This document shows, in pieces, positions 15,288-24,173 of a DNA stretch of 33,818 nucleotides (its first letter is position 1; each line of letters begins with the position of its first letter). Position numbers and translations under genes: made by a program. The notes beneath the pieces were generated by a model that saw only the letters and a program-made list of their open reading frames with translations, ran no database searches and was not told where the DNA came from. The DNA comes from a bacterium CPR1 (GTDB taxonomy: Bacteria > Vulcanimicrobiota > Xenobia > Xenobiales > QWHO01): positions 1 to 33,818 of the forward strand of contig QWHO01000007.1 of NCBI GenBank assembly GCA_021404945.1, written 5' to 3'.

Positions 15288-16279
15288 GAAGCCGAGCTTC
15301 TCTGTTGAGCCTGCACCGCCGTGATCACGGTGGCCTGAACGATGTCCTCCGCCTTGCAGCCTCGCGAGAGGTCGTTGGAGGGTTGCTCCAATCCCTGCAG
15401 GATGGGCCCGATGGCGGTGGCCCCGGCCAGGCGCTCCACCAGCTTGTAACCGATGTTGCCCGACTGCAGGTCGGGGAAAATGAGCACGTTGGCCTGGCCT
15501 GCCACGCTTGAGCCGGGTGCCTTGCTGGCCGCCACCGCGGGCACCAGGGCTGCGTCCAACTGCAATTCCCCGTCCACTGCCAGCTCGGGCCGGCGTGCCT
15601 GCAGAGTGCGGACGGCCTCTACCACCTTGTCCACCAGCGGATCCTTGGCGCTCCCTTTGGTGGAGAAGCTCAGCAGGGCCACTCTCGGCTCCACCTCCAG
15701 GAAGGCGCGGCAGGTGTCGGCCGTGCAGGAAGCGATCTCGGCCAGTTGGGGCGCGGTGGGGTTGACCACCACGCCGCAGTCGGCGAAGAGCAGGGGAGTG
15801 CCGTCCTTGAGCACCATCAAGAAGAAACTCGAGACGGTCTTAATTCCGGCCTTGAGGCCCAGGCAGAGGAGGGCGGACCGCACGGTGTGGGCGGTGGTGT
15901 TGGTCGCCCCGGCTACGGTGCCGTCTGCCTCGCCCAGGCGCACCATCATGTTGGCGAAGTAGAGCGGGTCCTCCAGGGCCTTCTCGGCCTCCATCTCGGT
16001 CAGGCCGCGGTGGCGGCGAGATTGAAAATACTCCCTCACGTAGCGAGCCCGATCGGGATGACCTTTGGGGTCGATCAGCTCCACTCCGGTCAGCTCGATT
16101 CCTGCTCGGGAAGCCCGCTGCGACAGTGCTTCCGGCCGACCCAACAGGCCCACCCGGGCCAGGCCTCGTTCGGCGATCCAGCGAGCGGCCTGGAGCACAC
16201 GTTCGTCCTCCCCTTCGGGAAGCAGGATCAATCGAGGGTTTGCTCGGGCTCGTTCTTGAAGGCGATGCAAAACTTCCAT
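15278..16279 (-). CDS. pta: Phosphate acetyltransferase
   Basis: Interconverts acetyl-CoA and acetyl phosphate, normally paired with acetate kinase to make ATP or activate acetate. The product is 333 residues, matching the single-domain (short) Pta type. Family blocks seen are [14 protein letters not shown] near the N-terminus, [50 protein letters not shown], and the C-terminal [19 protein letters not shown] and [19 protein letters not shown]. The ATG at 16279 gives the normal N-terminus, while an upstream ATG at 16375 would overlap the divergent NHL gene. No ackA is in the window. Only 52 bases separate this start from that of the divergent gene, so the promoters must be compact or overlapping. 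Confidence 0.95.
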   Translation of the reverse strand: MEVLHRLQERARANPRLILLPEGEDERVLQAARWIAERGLARVGLLGRPEALSQRASRAGIELTGVELIDPKGHPDRARYVREYFQSRRHRGLTEMEAEKALEDPLYFANMMVRLGEADGTVAGATNTTAHTVRSALLCLGLKAGIKTVSSFFLMVLKDGTPLLFADCGVVVNPTAPQLAEIASCTADTCRAFLEVEPRVALLSFSTKGSAKDPLVDKVVEAVRTLQARRPELAVDGELQLDAALVPAVAASKAPGSSVAGQANVLIFPDLQSGNIGYKLVERLAGATAIGPILQGLEQPSNDLSRGCKAEDIVQATVITAVQAQQRSSASVP

Positions 16280-16331
16280 GACCAGGGCAGGGTTCCAGGG
16301 AGTCGACAAGAAGACCTTCCCGCCAAAACTC

Positions 16332-17462
16332 ATGAGACATAGAGCCCTTTCCCTTACCTTCACCCTGCTCGTCACGCTGCTCTTTCTGACCCTCGGATTG
16401 ACAGCCCAGGAGCCGCCCGCGGGCGATCAGAGTCCGAGCCCCGAGGCGAGTTCGAGCCCTGGTGCAAGTCCCAGTGCCGGCGAGGCCAGCAGTCCGTCTC
16501 CTTCACCCTCTCTCGAGCCCGTCTCCACTCCCTCTCCCAGCCCCAGCGCCTCGCCCTTCAAGATCTACATCTCTGACAGCGAGAACGGTCGCATCGTCAT
16601 TATGGACGACCTCAAGGGCACCAACCTCAAAGGGTTAGGCGGAGCCGGGCGCGGCCCGGGCAAGTTCCTCGATCCGGGACAGGTGTGGGTGGATCAAGAT
16701 CGTTATCTCTACGTGGCCGACAAGGGCAATGATCGGATTGTCAAGCTCGATCTCAAGCCCGAAGAGGGCTTGCCCGTATGGACCGAGCTGAAGGATCTGA
16801 AAAAGCCTGAAGGCGTGGCCGTCTGGGGCGATGAGGTTTTTGTCTCGGAGACCGGGGCCAACCAGCTGGTGGTCTACAAAGACGGACAGGGTGATCCGAT
16901 CCGCACCATCACCGATCCCATGCTGAAGCAGCCGGGCAAGCTCTGGTTCGATGATACCGGACGGCTGTTCGTCTGCTGCGGAGAGTACCCGCCGGGCGGC
17001 CAGGTGGTCATGATTGCGCCTGGCACCGACCAGAAGCCCAAAGAGTGGGAGGCCTACCAGGGGGTGGGCCTGCGGCCAACCGGCTACCAGCCGCGCCAGG
17101 CGGTGCTGCGCAAGAACCGCATCCTGTCCATCGATTCCAGCTCCAACCGGCTGACCGCCACCGACAACGCGGCTGGCCGGGCGACCCGTGAGATCGGTAG
17201 TTACGGCTCGGGCCTGGGCCGCTTCATGCGTCCTGAGGGAATGGCCCTCGACAGCCAGGGCCGCATCTATATCGCCGACTCGGGCAACGACCGGATCGTG
17301 CGCATCGACGACCCCACCGGAGCCGGCTGGCTGGAGTACCAGCCCGGTCGCAATCCCAACAACCTGCTGCGCGGTCCGAAGAGCATCTTCATCTGGGCCC
17401 CCACCAAACCACCGCCGCCCGAGCCACCGCCCGAGGACAAGAAGGACAAGAAAGAGAAATAG
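16332..17462 (+). CDS. Secreted NHL-repeat beta-propeller protein
   Basis: A 376-residue exported protein. The signal peptide [26 protein letters not shown] is followed by a Pro/Ser-rich linker to about residue 75 (repeats of SPSP and SPG) and then an NHL-type six-bladed propeller. Blades are marked by [76 protein letters not shown] and [15 protein letters not shown]. The tail is Pro-rich then Lys/Asp-rich (EDKKDKKEK). NHL propellers usually bind ligands, proteins or glycans; no catalytic residues are evident. The next gene follows after seven bases, implying an operon. Confidence 0.88.
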   Translation: MRHRALSLTFTLLVTLLFLTLGLTAQEPPAGDQSPSPEASSSPGASPSAGEASSPSPSPSLEPVSTPSPSPSASPFKIYISDSENGRIVIMDDLKGTNLKGLGGAGRGPGKFLDPGQVWVDQDRYLYVADKGNDRIVKLDLKPEEGLPVWTELKDLKKPEGVAVWGDEVFVSETGANQLVVYKDGQGDPIRTITDPMLKQPGKLWFDDTGRLFVCCGEYPPGGQVVMIAPGTDQKPKEWEAYQGVGLRPTGYQPRQAVLRKNRILSIDSSSNRLTATDNAAGRATREIGSYGSGLGRFMRPEGMALDSQGRIYIADSGNDRIVRIDDPTGAGWLEYQPGRNPNNLLRGPKSIFIWAPTKPPPPEPPPEDKKDKKEK

Positions 17463-17469
17463 CTCCAGG

Positions 17470-17724
17470 ATGGATTCCGAAGAACAGATCGCCAACCGCG
17501 AGACCCAGGCCCTGGCCGCCCGCCGCCCCGATGACTGGCAGGCGCTGGGCGAAGCCTTCGAAGCCATGGGCAAGGCCGGATTGGCTCTGACCATCGGCTT
17601 CACGGTGGCCGCCGGGGTCTGCAAGATGGCCCAGCAGGGCAAGCTGAAGCTGCCCGATTTCCTGGGCATGGTGGGCCTGACACCCCCTTCTCCCCCGAGT
17701 CAGGAAGAACGCCCTACTTCTTGA
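17470..17724 (+). CDS. Small single-span membrane protein, unknown
   Basis: An 84-residue protein. The N-terminus is acidic and hydrophilic (MDSEEQIANRETQALAARRPDDW). One hydrophobic helix lies at about residues 36-52 (GLALTIGFTVAAGVCKM). The tail is Lys- and Pro-containing. It starts seven bases after the NHL-protein stop, so the two are likely co-transcribed and may act together at the membrane. Its stop overlaps the convergent secreted-protein gene by 11 bases. No known family recognised. Confidence 0.55.
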   Translation: MDSEEQIANRETQALAARRPDDWQALGEAFEAMGKAGLALTIGFTVAAGVCKMAQQGKLKLPDFLGMVGLTPPSPPSQEERPTS

Positions 17725-18160
17725 GCTGAGGGGCCAGCTCATCGCGCAGAGTCTTGTACTCGGCGTACGCCTGGTCGGCTGAGCGGCGCACCGCTTCAGG
17801 CCCTCCTTTGGGGCCAATAGCCAGGTAGTTCTGCTCGCGGGACATCCAATCCAGCTCGCAGCCGATGAGGTCGCGCAGCTTGCTGTGGACCACCTTCAGC
17901 TCTTGCTTGTCGGGCTCGGGGCCCAGGCCTTTCTGAACCTGGGAGAGCTCTTTCTTCAGCCCCTCGAGGAAGACATCGTCGCGCTCGATCTGGGCGATCT
18001 CGGACGGACTGGTCCCGGCCGGTTTCTTGACGGTCAGAGCCTTCTTTTCGGAGGCCAGCACGGCCGCGTAGGCTTTCTTCATCGTGGCCAGGCTCCTGGC
18101 ATCGTCGGCCAGCGCCGGCAGCAGCAACAGCAACAGGAAAAGAACAGGGAGCTTTCTCAC
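17714..18160 (-). CDS. Small secreted, helix-rich protein of unknown function
   Basis: From a GTG at 18160 the product is 148 residues. The signal peptide VRKLPVLFLLLLLLPALA has a cut before DDARS. The mature part is Lys/Glu-rich and predicted helical (MKKAYAAVLASEKKALTVKKPAG, ELSQVQKGL, KVVHSKLRDLIG), with one Cys and several regularly spaced Lys and Glu, perhaps a short coiled coil. It lies 101 bases behind the Clp-like gene on the same strand and could belong to the same transcript. No ATG is available near the signal peptide, so the GTG is chosen by position. Function unknown. Confidence 0.6.
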   Translation of the reverse strand: MRKLPVLFLLLLLLPALADDARSLATMKKAYAAVLASEKKALTVKKPAGTSPSEIAQIERDDVFLEGLKKELSQVQKGLGPEPDKQELKVVHSKLRDLIGCELDWMSREQNYLAIGPKGGPEAVRRSADQAYAEYKTLRDELAPQLKK

Positions 18161-18261
18161 GGTCGAGGAGATTCGTCTTCGGTCGGAGAGGACCTTCGGC
18201 CGCCCACGAACAGGGCAAGCAGGAAAGCCCCTGGCTGGCCAGTCCCCGTGGCTCTGGTCGC

Positions 18262-19752
18262 TCAGCTTTTCCCGGCTGCCCGTTTGGTTGGCGAGCGCTT
18301 CTTCTGGCGCACCACCAGCTCGCCTTTCTCGGTCTGCACCTCCACCCAGTCGCCCTCGTGATATTGCTCTTCGAGCATGGCGTGGGCCAGGCGGTTCTCC
18401 ACTTCGCGGGTGAACAGGCGGCGCAGCGTGCCCGCACCCTCGGGGCCGCCCTCGGCCTTGCCGATCAAGAACTCGTGCACCTCCGGTCGCACTGTCACCC
18501 TGACCCCGCGGCGCTGCTTGAGGTGGCGGGCCAGATCGTTGGTCCACTTCTCCACCAGCTCGGCCATGTCTGATCGGCCCAGGGGCGGGAAGAGCACCAC
18601 GTCGTCCACCTGCTCGAGGGCTTCCGAGCTGAGAGCACGCTCGAGCTCGGGCAGGAGAGCGCGCTCGAGCTTGTCCTGGGCTGACAGCCGGTGGCGGTCG
18701 GAGAGTCGGAAGCCCACTGGCTGCTCGCGCTCAAACATGTCGGCGTCCACCACCACCGACAGGATCACCACGTTGTCGCGAAATTCCACCCGCTGGCCGC
18801 GTCCGTCGATCACGTGGCCCCGGGCCAGGATCTGGTGAATCACGTCCAGCGCCCGCGGATGGGCGCGGTCGGCGTCTTCCAGGTAGAGCACCGAGTAGGG
18901 ATACTCCTGGGCCAGCATGGTGAGAACGCCCTCTTGTTCCTGGGGGGAGCCGCCCGCATGGCCGGCCAGGCGCATGGCCCGCAGCTCGTCGGAGAACTCG
19001 TCCAGATTCAGACGGATGAGCCGTTCAGGATCGTTGAACAAGAACTCGGCCAGGCTGACGGCCAGGGTGGTCTTGCCAGCCCCCCGTGGGCCGGCGAAGA
19101 GAAAGCTGGCCAGTGGGCGGCCAGCCTCAGACAGGCCCGCCCACGATCGCACCAGCGCCGCGGCCACCCGGTCCACGGCGGCGTCCTGGCCGATGATCTT
19201 GTCTTTCAGAGTCTGGGCTGAAGCCTTCAGGCGCTCGCGCCAGCGCTTGGCCTCGGCCAGCTGGCCGGGACGCTCGGGCCCGGAGGCCAGGGAAAAGACG
19301 CGCGGTCGACGACGGGTGGGCTCACCCATGAGCTCTTCCAGGGCCGCCGACCAGCTCACCAGGTCGGCCCCCCGACTCAACAGAAGGCTGGCGGCGTCGC
19401 TGTCTCGATCCTGCAGCACGGCCCAGAGCAGGTAGATCGAGTTGACAGGCCGCGAGTAGCTCGAGGCCATGTCCTCGGCCAGCCGCAGCGCCCCCAGGGC
19501 ACGCAGGCTGGGAGGGGGCACCCAGTCTTCCTCCGCGTTCCCCTTGCCCCTGCCGACCAGGGTCAGGACAGCCTTCTTCACTTTGCTGGCGGTGATGCCC
19601 CGCCGGCGCAGGAAGCGTCCCCCTTCGCCGCTGTCCTCCTCGGCCAGCCCGATCAGAAGGTGCTCGGGACAAAGATAGACGTGACCCATGGCCAGGCAGG
19701 TCCTTCGGGCCAGAGCCAGGGCCTGCACCACGTCGTGAGCCTGAAAGTACAT
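18262..19752 (-). CDS. Clp-like protein: Clp N-domain plus one degenerate AAA+ module
   Basis: A 496-residue relative of ClpA/B/C but with one ATPase ring domain only. Residues 1-140 are a double Clp N-domain (CPEHLLIGLAEED, then a second repeat around RLAEDMASSY). Residues 180-475 match the second ATPase domain of Clp proteins: IIGQDAAVDRV, Walker A GPRGAGKTT (221-229), and an ELRAMRLAGHAGG loop. Walker B reads YLEDADRAHP, so the usual DE is ED (292-293). The pore loop normally containing Gly-Tyr-Val-Gly has no aromatic residue (AGGSPQEQ). The sensor-1 Asn is not evident (VILSVVVDAD), and the Arg-finger position reads EALEQVDDVV. A sensor-2-like LRR remains (443-445). It may still bind ATP, but canonical unfoldase activity is doubtful. 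It directly follows the TPR/Lon-like gene with no gap. Confidence 0.85.
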   Translation of the reverse strand: MYFQAHDVVQALALARRTCLAMGHVYLCPEHLLIGLAEEDSGEGGRFLRRRGITASKVKKAVLTLVGRGKGNAEEDWVPPPSLRALGALRLAEDMASSYSRPVNSIYLLWAVLQDRDSDAASLLLSRGADLVSWSAALEELMGEPTRRRPRVFSLASGPERPGQLAEAKRWRERLKASAQTLKDKIIGQDAAVDRVAAALVRSWAGLSEAGRPLASFLFAGPRGAGKTTLAVSLAEFLFNDPERLIRLNLDEFSDELRAMRLAGHAGGSPQEQEGVLTMLAQEYPYSVLYLEDADRAHPRALDVIHQILARGHVIDGRGQRVEFRDNVVILSVVVDADMFEREQPVGFRLSDRHRLSAQDKLERALLPELERALSSEALEQVDDVVLFPPLGRSDMAELVEKWTNDLARHLKQRRGVRVTVRPEVHEFLIGKAEGGPEGAGTLRRLFTREVENRLAHAMLEEQYHEGDWVEVQTEKGELVVRQKKRSPTKRAAGKS

Positions 19753-21651
19753 CTAGCCTTCCTCCGGAAGCTGGCGGGCGATGCCGTCGAGCAGATCCTC
19801 CACCCGCTCCACCAGGGTGACCTCGGGCAACAGCCAGAGGGCGGGTGGCAGGCGCAACAGCTCGGAAGCGCTGGTTCGCGGCAGGAGGAGCCGGCGGTAG
19901 GGGAAGCCCTCGCCGGAAAGCTGGGCCAGCGAGCCGCCCGCATCCACCGGCCCCGAGAGCCGTCCCTCCAGGTCAATGCGGCCCAGCACCACCTGGCCGG
20001 GGGCCGGGTCCTGGTTCTGCAGCGCCATGGCCAGGGCGGCCATGACGGCCCCTCCGGCATCCTCGCGAAGACTGGGCTTCTCTTCCTTCTCGTCCCCTTT
20101 GGGGGGCTCGTCCAGCCTGGGGTAGAGAGCCGAAATGTGCAGGTGCAGCACCCGGTAGGTGGGATCGTCCAGTCCCAGCTCGTCGAAGCGGATCTGCAGC
20201 AGGGAGAGAGCCAGGCGGGCCAGCTCTCCGGCCAGCTTGCCCCCTTCGCCGGTCACGATCAGCTCGCCCCGACCGGGAAGGGAGCGAGCCTGGACCAGGA
20301 AGCCGACCACCCGCTCGGAGCCAACGGGATAGACCAGCCCCGGCGAAACTTCCGGCTCAGAGCGCAGACGCTCGCGTTGCACCCGGGCCAGGGTGGTCAG
20401 GCGCGGCTGAGCAGTGTGACGGGCGGCTTCGGCCAGCAGACTCCAGCCTTCTTCCAGGCCTGGCCGAAGAGCAAGCAGTTTTTCCAGGCTCTCCAGCGCC
20501 TGGGGCCATCGCTCCAGCTCGGCCAGGCAGCGTGCCTCGCCCCACAGGGCGGGCCAGGCCGCCTCTCCCTCCAGCAGTCGGGTGAACAGCTTGAGAGCGG
20601 CTGCGGGTTTTCCTCGGGCGAACTCTTCCTCGGCCCGGGCCAGGGCCGTCTGGTGCTTGCCGTTTCCGGCCTCGACGGTCCGCTCGGGCTCGTCTTCTTC
20701 TTCCGCGGGGCTCTCGAGCTGGCTCAAGAAGGCTGCCTCGGCCTCCCGGATGCGACCCAGGCCCAGCAGGCTTTCCGCCTGGTAGGAGTGCACCCAGCCG
20801 GGGGCCTGCTCGCCAAGCTCGGGCAGAATCCTCAAAGCCTCTTGATAGCGGCGATAATCGAGCAGCAGCGAGGCCACCTCTTCGAGACGCTCGGCGTCGT
20901 CATCACGCGTCTTGAGAGACTCGGAAAGCTGACTGAGCGCTTCCTCCGGATCGCCCTGCAGGCGAGCGATACGGGCCAGCATAAGGCGCGCGGCCGAGGC
21001 GTCCCACTGCAGCGAGAAGCGGTCTTCGCGCCAGGTGCCGTCCACGTCCAGCTCCAGAACGCGCTCGAACTCCGCCCGGGCCGCCTCCAGATGCTCGGTG
21101 CGATAGAAGAGCACTCCCAGCAGGTAGCGCATGGAAACACTGCGTGCATCCTCCTCGAGCGCGCCATAGGTGCGTTCCAGGGGGGTGGTCTCTTCCGGGC
21201 TGCCAAGCTGATCGAGCACGAATCCATAGAGAGCCAGAGATTCGCTCAGGCGAGGATCCGAGCCGCCCTGCTCGCGCCGTCGCAGGTAGTGGGGACGGAG
21301 CAGCACGATGTCGGTCCAGCGCTGCAGACGCACCAGCAGCGTGCCGACCCGGTCGAGCGGCTCCACCCCTGCTGGCTCGGCCTCGGCCCAGTTGAAGTAG
21401 GCCTCGAGAGCGTCCTCCAGCTCACCGCGGGCCTCGCGCACGCCGCCGAGCCACTCCCAGTAGAGAGACTTCAGCTCCGAGCGCGGGTCGAGCTCGGCCG
21501 AGCGGGCGTAGGCGGCGGCCGCATCCTCGACCCGGTCGATGCGCAGGTAGGCTTCCCCGAGAGTTACCGCCAGCTCGGCATTCTTGGGCTCGTCCTTGAG
21601 GCGTTTCTCGATCTCCTGGATACGCTCGGCGGCGTCGGGTTGCAGGGCCAT
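19753..21651 (-). CDS. TPR protein with a C-terminal Lon-protease-like domain lacking the catalytic dyad
   Basis: A 632-residue protein. Residues 1-430 are TPR-type helical repeats (such as AELAVTLGEAYLRIDRVEDAAAAYARSAELDP), ending in a second TPR set at 340-410. From about 436 it follows the Lon (S16) proteolytic domain. YPVGSERVVGFLVQARSLPGRGELIVTGEGGKL matches the domain's start; HLHIS, VVLGRIDLEGRL and YRRLLLPRTSASEL match the core. The final VERVEDLLDG matches Lon's last helix. The catalytic Ser of the PSAG motif falls at Ala532 (EDAGG) and the catalytic Lys after GG falls at Leu575, so it should be proteolytically inactive. An inserted charged loop (513-528) sits before the active-site region. 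The stop codon abuts the ATG of the Clp-like gene. It may act as an adaptor for proteins handled by that partner. Confidence 0.85.
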   Translation of the reverse strand: MALQPDAAERIQEIEKRLKDEPKNAELAVTLGEAYLRIDRVEDAAAAYARSAELDPRSELKSLYWEWLGGVREARGELEDALEAYFNWAEAEPAGVEPLDRVGTLLVRLQRWTDIVLLRPHYLRRREQGGSDPRLSESLALYGFVLDQLGSPEETTPLERTYGALEEDARSVSMRYLLGVLFYRTEHLEAARAEFERVLELDVDGTWREDRFSLQWDASAARLMLARIARLQGDPEEALSQLSESLKTRDDDAERLEEVASLLLDYRRYQEALRILPELGEQAPGWVHSYQAESLLGLGRIREAEAAFLSQLESPAEEEDEPERTVEAGNGKHQTALARAEEEFARGKPAAALKLFTRLLEGEAAWPALWGEARCLAELERWPQALESLEKLLALRPGLEEGWSLLAEAARHTAQPRLTTLARVQRERLRSEPEVSPGLVYPVGSERVVGFLVQARSLPGRGELIVTGEGGKLAGELARLALSLLQIRFDELGLDDPTYRVLHLHISALYPRLDEPPKGDEKEEKPSLREDAGGAVMAALAMALQNQDPAPGQVVLGRIDLEGRLSGPVDAGGSLAQLSGEGFPYRRLLLPRTSASELLRLPPALWLLPEVTLVERVEDLLDGIARQLPEEG

Positions 21652-21689
21652 GCCAGGCTCGCTTCGCGTGCCTCGGGGGCTTGCCCTGT

Positions 21690-21719
21690 AAAAGAAGGAG
21701 ACGGGATTGCTCCCGTCTC
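21690..21719 (-). terminator. Intrinsic terminator of the TPR gene 21724-23865
   Basis: Read on the minus strand, GAGACGGGA (21719-21711), a 4-base loop and TCCCGTCTC (21706-21698) form a 9-bp stem, followed by CTTCTTTT (to about 21690). This is a good rho-independent terminator five bases after the stop codon. It separates the upstream TPR gene from the TPR/Lon-like and Clp-like pair, which must therefore have its own promoter within about 45 bases or rely on read-through. Confidence 0.85.
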
Positions 21720-21723
21720 TGGC

Positions 21724-23865
21724 TTACTGCTGGTACCAGTCCACCTCGCCCGTGCCCATCCACCCCTCGGGCGTCGAGCTGTCCGGCGGCGGCGGGGGTG
21801 GCTGCGGTTTGGGTTTGGGCTGGGGAGCCGGCGGTGGCGCCGGAGCCGGCTCGGGCGTCTCGGGCCGGGCCGGCGGCGTCCAGGCTTCTTCCTGGGAGCT
21901 CATCGTATCGGCGGCCTCCTCGGCTGTCTCGGGGACGGGCAGAGGCCCGACCTTCTCGACTAGCTCCTCGATCCGTCCTTTGATGGTGGGGACGGCCAGG
22001 TTGAGGGGATCGAGCACCACGAAGCGCTGGTAGAGCTCGAGGGCCCGACGCAGATCGTTACGCTTCTCGGCCACCATGCCAAGGCCCCGCACCGCTACCG
22101 AGTCCATGAAGTCGTAGCGCAAAGCGTTGGTATAAGCCTCCTCGGCCGCGCCGATGTTGCCCAGCAGCGAGCAGCAGTCGCCCAGCAGGCTCCAGAGAGC
22201 CGATGAGGCGGGGGCACAACCGGTCTGATGCTCTGCCTGGGTACGCACCTCCTCGGCCAGCTCCAGGGCTTCCTCCTTGCGTCCCTGGCGCACCATCAGC
22301 TTGACCTTGCGGAACACCTGGTGAATGGAGTCGGGGTAGGCCTCGCAGATCTCCTCCATGGTTTTGAAGGCATCTTCGACCTGACCCATCTTCATCAGGG
22401 CGGTGGCCAGGGCCACCGCCAGGTTGGAGTGCACTTCCTCGTTGGCGTAGCTGCAGCGCAAGCCCTCACGGCCGGCCTCGGCGGCCGTTGCCCAGTCTTC
22501 CTGGCGTACTTTGAACTCAGCCAGGCCCAGGTGGCAGCGCGCATCGCGTGGCGCCTGCTTCACCGATTTGACATACAGTTTCTCCGCTTCGGCAAGATCC
22601 CCCACGGCTTCGTAGATGGGCGCAATCATGCGTAGGTTGCCCTCGGGATCGCGATCGTAGATGGCCAGCGCCTCCCGATAGCGACCGAGCTTGAAGAATA
22701 GATCGGCCAGGGCGCGCTCGATGGCTCGACGCACCGATTTCTTCTCGTTGGGATCGTTGATGATCTCTTCGTAGTAGTCCACCGCGTCCTGGGAGCGGCC
22801 CATGCGCACGTAGAGCCGACCTAGCTCCCACAGCGCCTGAGCATTCTTGGAATCGGACAGCAGGGCTTCCTTGAGGTAGTGGATGGCCTCGTCGAACTCA
22901 CCCGCTTGAATCAGCTGGCCGGTGAGAATCTGCCAGGCTCGCGTGTCGCCGCGATAGGTTTTGACATATTCTTTCAACTCGGCGATCATACTGTCGTTGA
23001 GGGCACGCCATTCTTTGACCATGCCTTTGTTGGAGTAGACCCGCAACAGCTCGACCTTCCACTGGCGGGCATTCTTGTGATCGGTGTTGGTCTTCAAGGA
23101 GCGCTCGAAGAACAGTCGAGCGGCGTCCATGTCCTTGACCCGGTAGCTCAATCGAGCCGCCGAATCGAGCAGGGTAGGCGAGTCGGCCCGGGTCTCAAGG
23201 GCCTTGGCCAACAGTCGGATACCCATCTGGTGGAGCTGGATGCGCTTTTCAGTCTCCAGTCCCTTGCCCAGCATCTCCTCGTAGAATGTGCCCCCCAGAG
23301 GGGCTTCGTCGGATTGACGAAGCTCGAGCAACTTGGTGTAGGAGACTTCGGCTGTTTTCAGGGCCCCGGCCCGCACGGCCGTGGCCGCCAGGCGGCGGAT
23401 CGTCTCGGGGTCCTCGGGGGTGAACTGAGCCACCCACCGACGCCACTCGAGAGCCTTGGTGAAGGAGCCTTCCTCTTCCAGCGCCTCGGCCAGCTTGACG
23501 CCAAAGAAGGAGTCGCCGCAAACCCGAGCCGCCTGTTGCAGAGCGGCGCGCATCGCGGGGCGGTCGTTCGATTTCCGCAGGATGCGATACTTGCGGATAT
23601 GGAGCTCTTTGTCGTCGGGGTTCTGCTCGAGCGCCGCATCCACCTCGGCCAGGGCTTCCTCGAGATTCTCCTTGGGAATATCGCCGAAAATGGGCTTATC
23701 GCCCTCCTCGACGGCCATGGGATTCTTCGAGGGAACGTCTTTTCGGACCAGGCCGGAGGTTGCAGCGGCGTGCTTCCCACCTTCGGTGGGCGTCTGGCCG
23801 GAGCTGCCCTTGGCAGGCAGCTGCGGCTTGTGCTGCTGATTTCCAGAGCCAAACTTGGGAGTCAC
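21724..23865 (-). CDS. Large TPR-repeat protein with a Pro-rich C-terminal tail
   Basis: From a GTG at 23865 (GGAAGGGAG five bases upstream) the product is 713 residues. About 50 polar residues precede a long TPR solenoid, about residues 65-640. The repeats vary but keep the pattern of ALWELGRLYVRMGRSQDAVDYYEEI and NIGAAEEAYTNALRYDF. No signal peptide or membrane helix is visible, so it is likely cytoplasmic. The last 70 residues are strongly Pro-rich (PETPEPAPAPPPAPQPKPKP and so on) and end in STPEGWMGTGEVDWYQQ, a tail that could bind a partner. It has its own terminator, so it is a separate unit, but it neighbours a second TPR gene and divergently faces the PASTA kinase gene. Scaffold role inferred. 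Confidence 0.85.
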   Translation of the reverse strand: MTPKFGSGNQQHKPQLPAKGSSGQTPTEGGKHAAATSGLVRKDVPSKNPMAVEEGDKPIFGDIPKENLEEALAEVDAALEQNPDDKELHIRKYRILRKSNDRPAMRAALQQAARVCGDSFFGVKLAEALEEEGSFTKALEWRRWVAQFTPEDPETIRRLAATAVRAGALKTAEVSYTKLLELRQSDEAPLGGTFYEEMLGKGLETEKRIQLHQMGIRLLAKALETRADSPTLLDSAARLSYRVKDMDAARLFFERSLKTNTDHKNARQWKVELLRVYSNKGMVKEWRALNDSMIAELKEYVKTYRGDTRAWQILTGQLIQAGEFDEAIHYLKEALLSDSKNAQALWELGRLYVRMGRSQDAVDYYEEIINDPNEKKSVRRAIERALADLFFKLGRYREALAIYDRDPEGNLRMIAPIYEAVGDLAEAEKLYVKSVKQAPRDARCHLGLAEFKVRQEDWATAAEAGREGLRCSYANEEVHSNLAVALATALMKMGQVEDAFKTMEEICEAYPDSIHQVFRKVKLMVRQGRKEEALELAEEVRTQAEHQTGCAPASSALWSLLGDCCSLLGNIGAAEEAYTNALRYDFMDSVAVRGLGMVAEKRNDLRRALELYQRFVVLDPLNLAVPTIKGRIEELVEKVGPLPVPETAEEAADTMSSQEEAWTPPARPETPEPAPAPPPAPQPKPKPQPPPPPPDSSTPEGWMGTGEVDWYQQ

Positions 23866-24173
23866 CGTATCTCCCTTCCAGAGGCGGGGGCCTGCCCGCC
23901 CAGTTTCATGGTGCACGTAAGAGGAGGAATGCTGGCCATTCTCCTCCGCTGAGTAAGTTCGGGACCTGCCGGGAACCTCCCTGCCACTGCGCTACTCCAA
24001 ACACAAGCCTGATCGCGACCCGAACGAGCCGGATCCTTCCCCCGCCCCCCTGTTTGACCGAGGAAGCCTCTCCCCCTTCCTTGGGTCGCCAAGAAGTGTG
24101 CAGACCTTGACAGCGGGCTGGAATGCTTGGTCCAGGAAGGACTCATCGCTCAAGATCAGAACATGGCGCCGCC
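23866..24173. other. Divergent intergenic region between the TPR and PASTA-kinase genes
   Basis: About 308 bases holding the 5' regions of both genes. A hairpin-forming repeat (GAGGAGGAATG and CATTCTCCTC, 23921-23946, one bulge) and a smaller GGCGGG/CCCGCC hairpin (23883-23900) lie upstream of the TPR gene on the minus strand and may affect its leader. TTGACA occurs at 24107-24112, but no matching -10 follows at 16-18 bases. The rest is GC-rich with no open frame that looks real. Confidence 0.5.

Noticed and set aside
16541-17460. Possible tandem DNA repeat in the NHL gene
   Set aside because: The blades are protein-level repeats; DNA copies are too diverged for a recent tandem duplication.
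19660-21963. 767-codon plus-strand open frame
   Set aside because: Antisense to the TPR/Lon-like gene and to the ends of its neighbours, with no domain.
24107-24135. TTGACA as a -35 element for the PASTA-kinase gene
   Set aside because: No TATAAT-like sequence lies 16-18 bases downstream.
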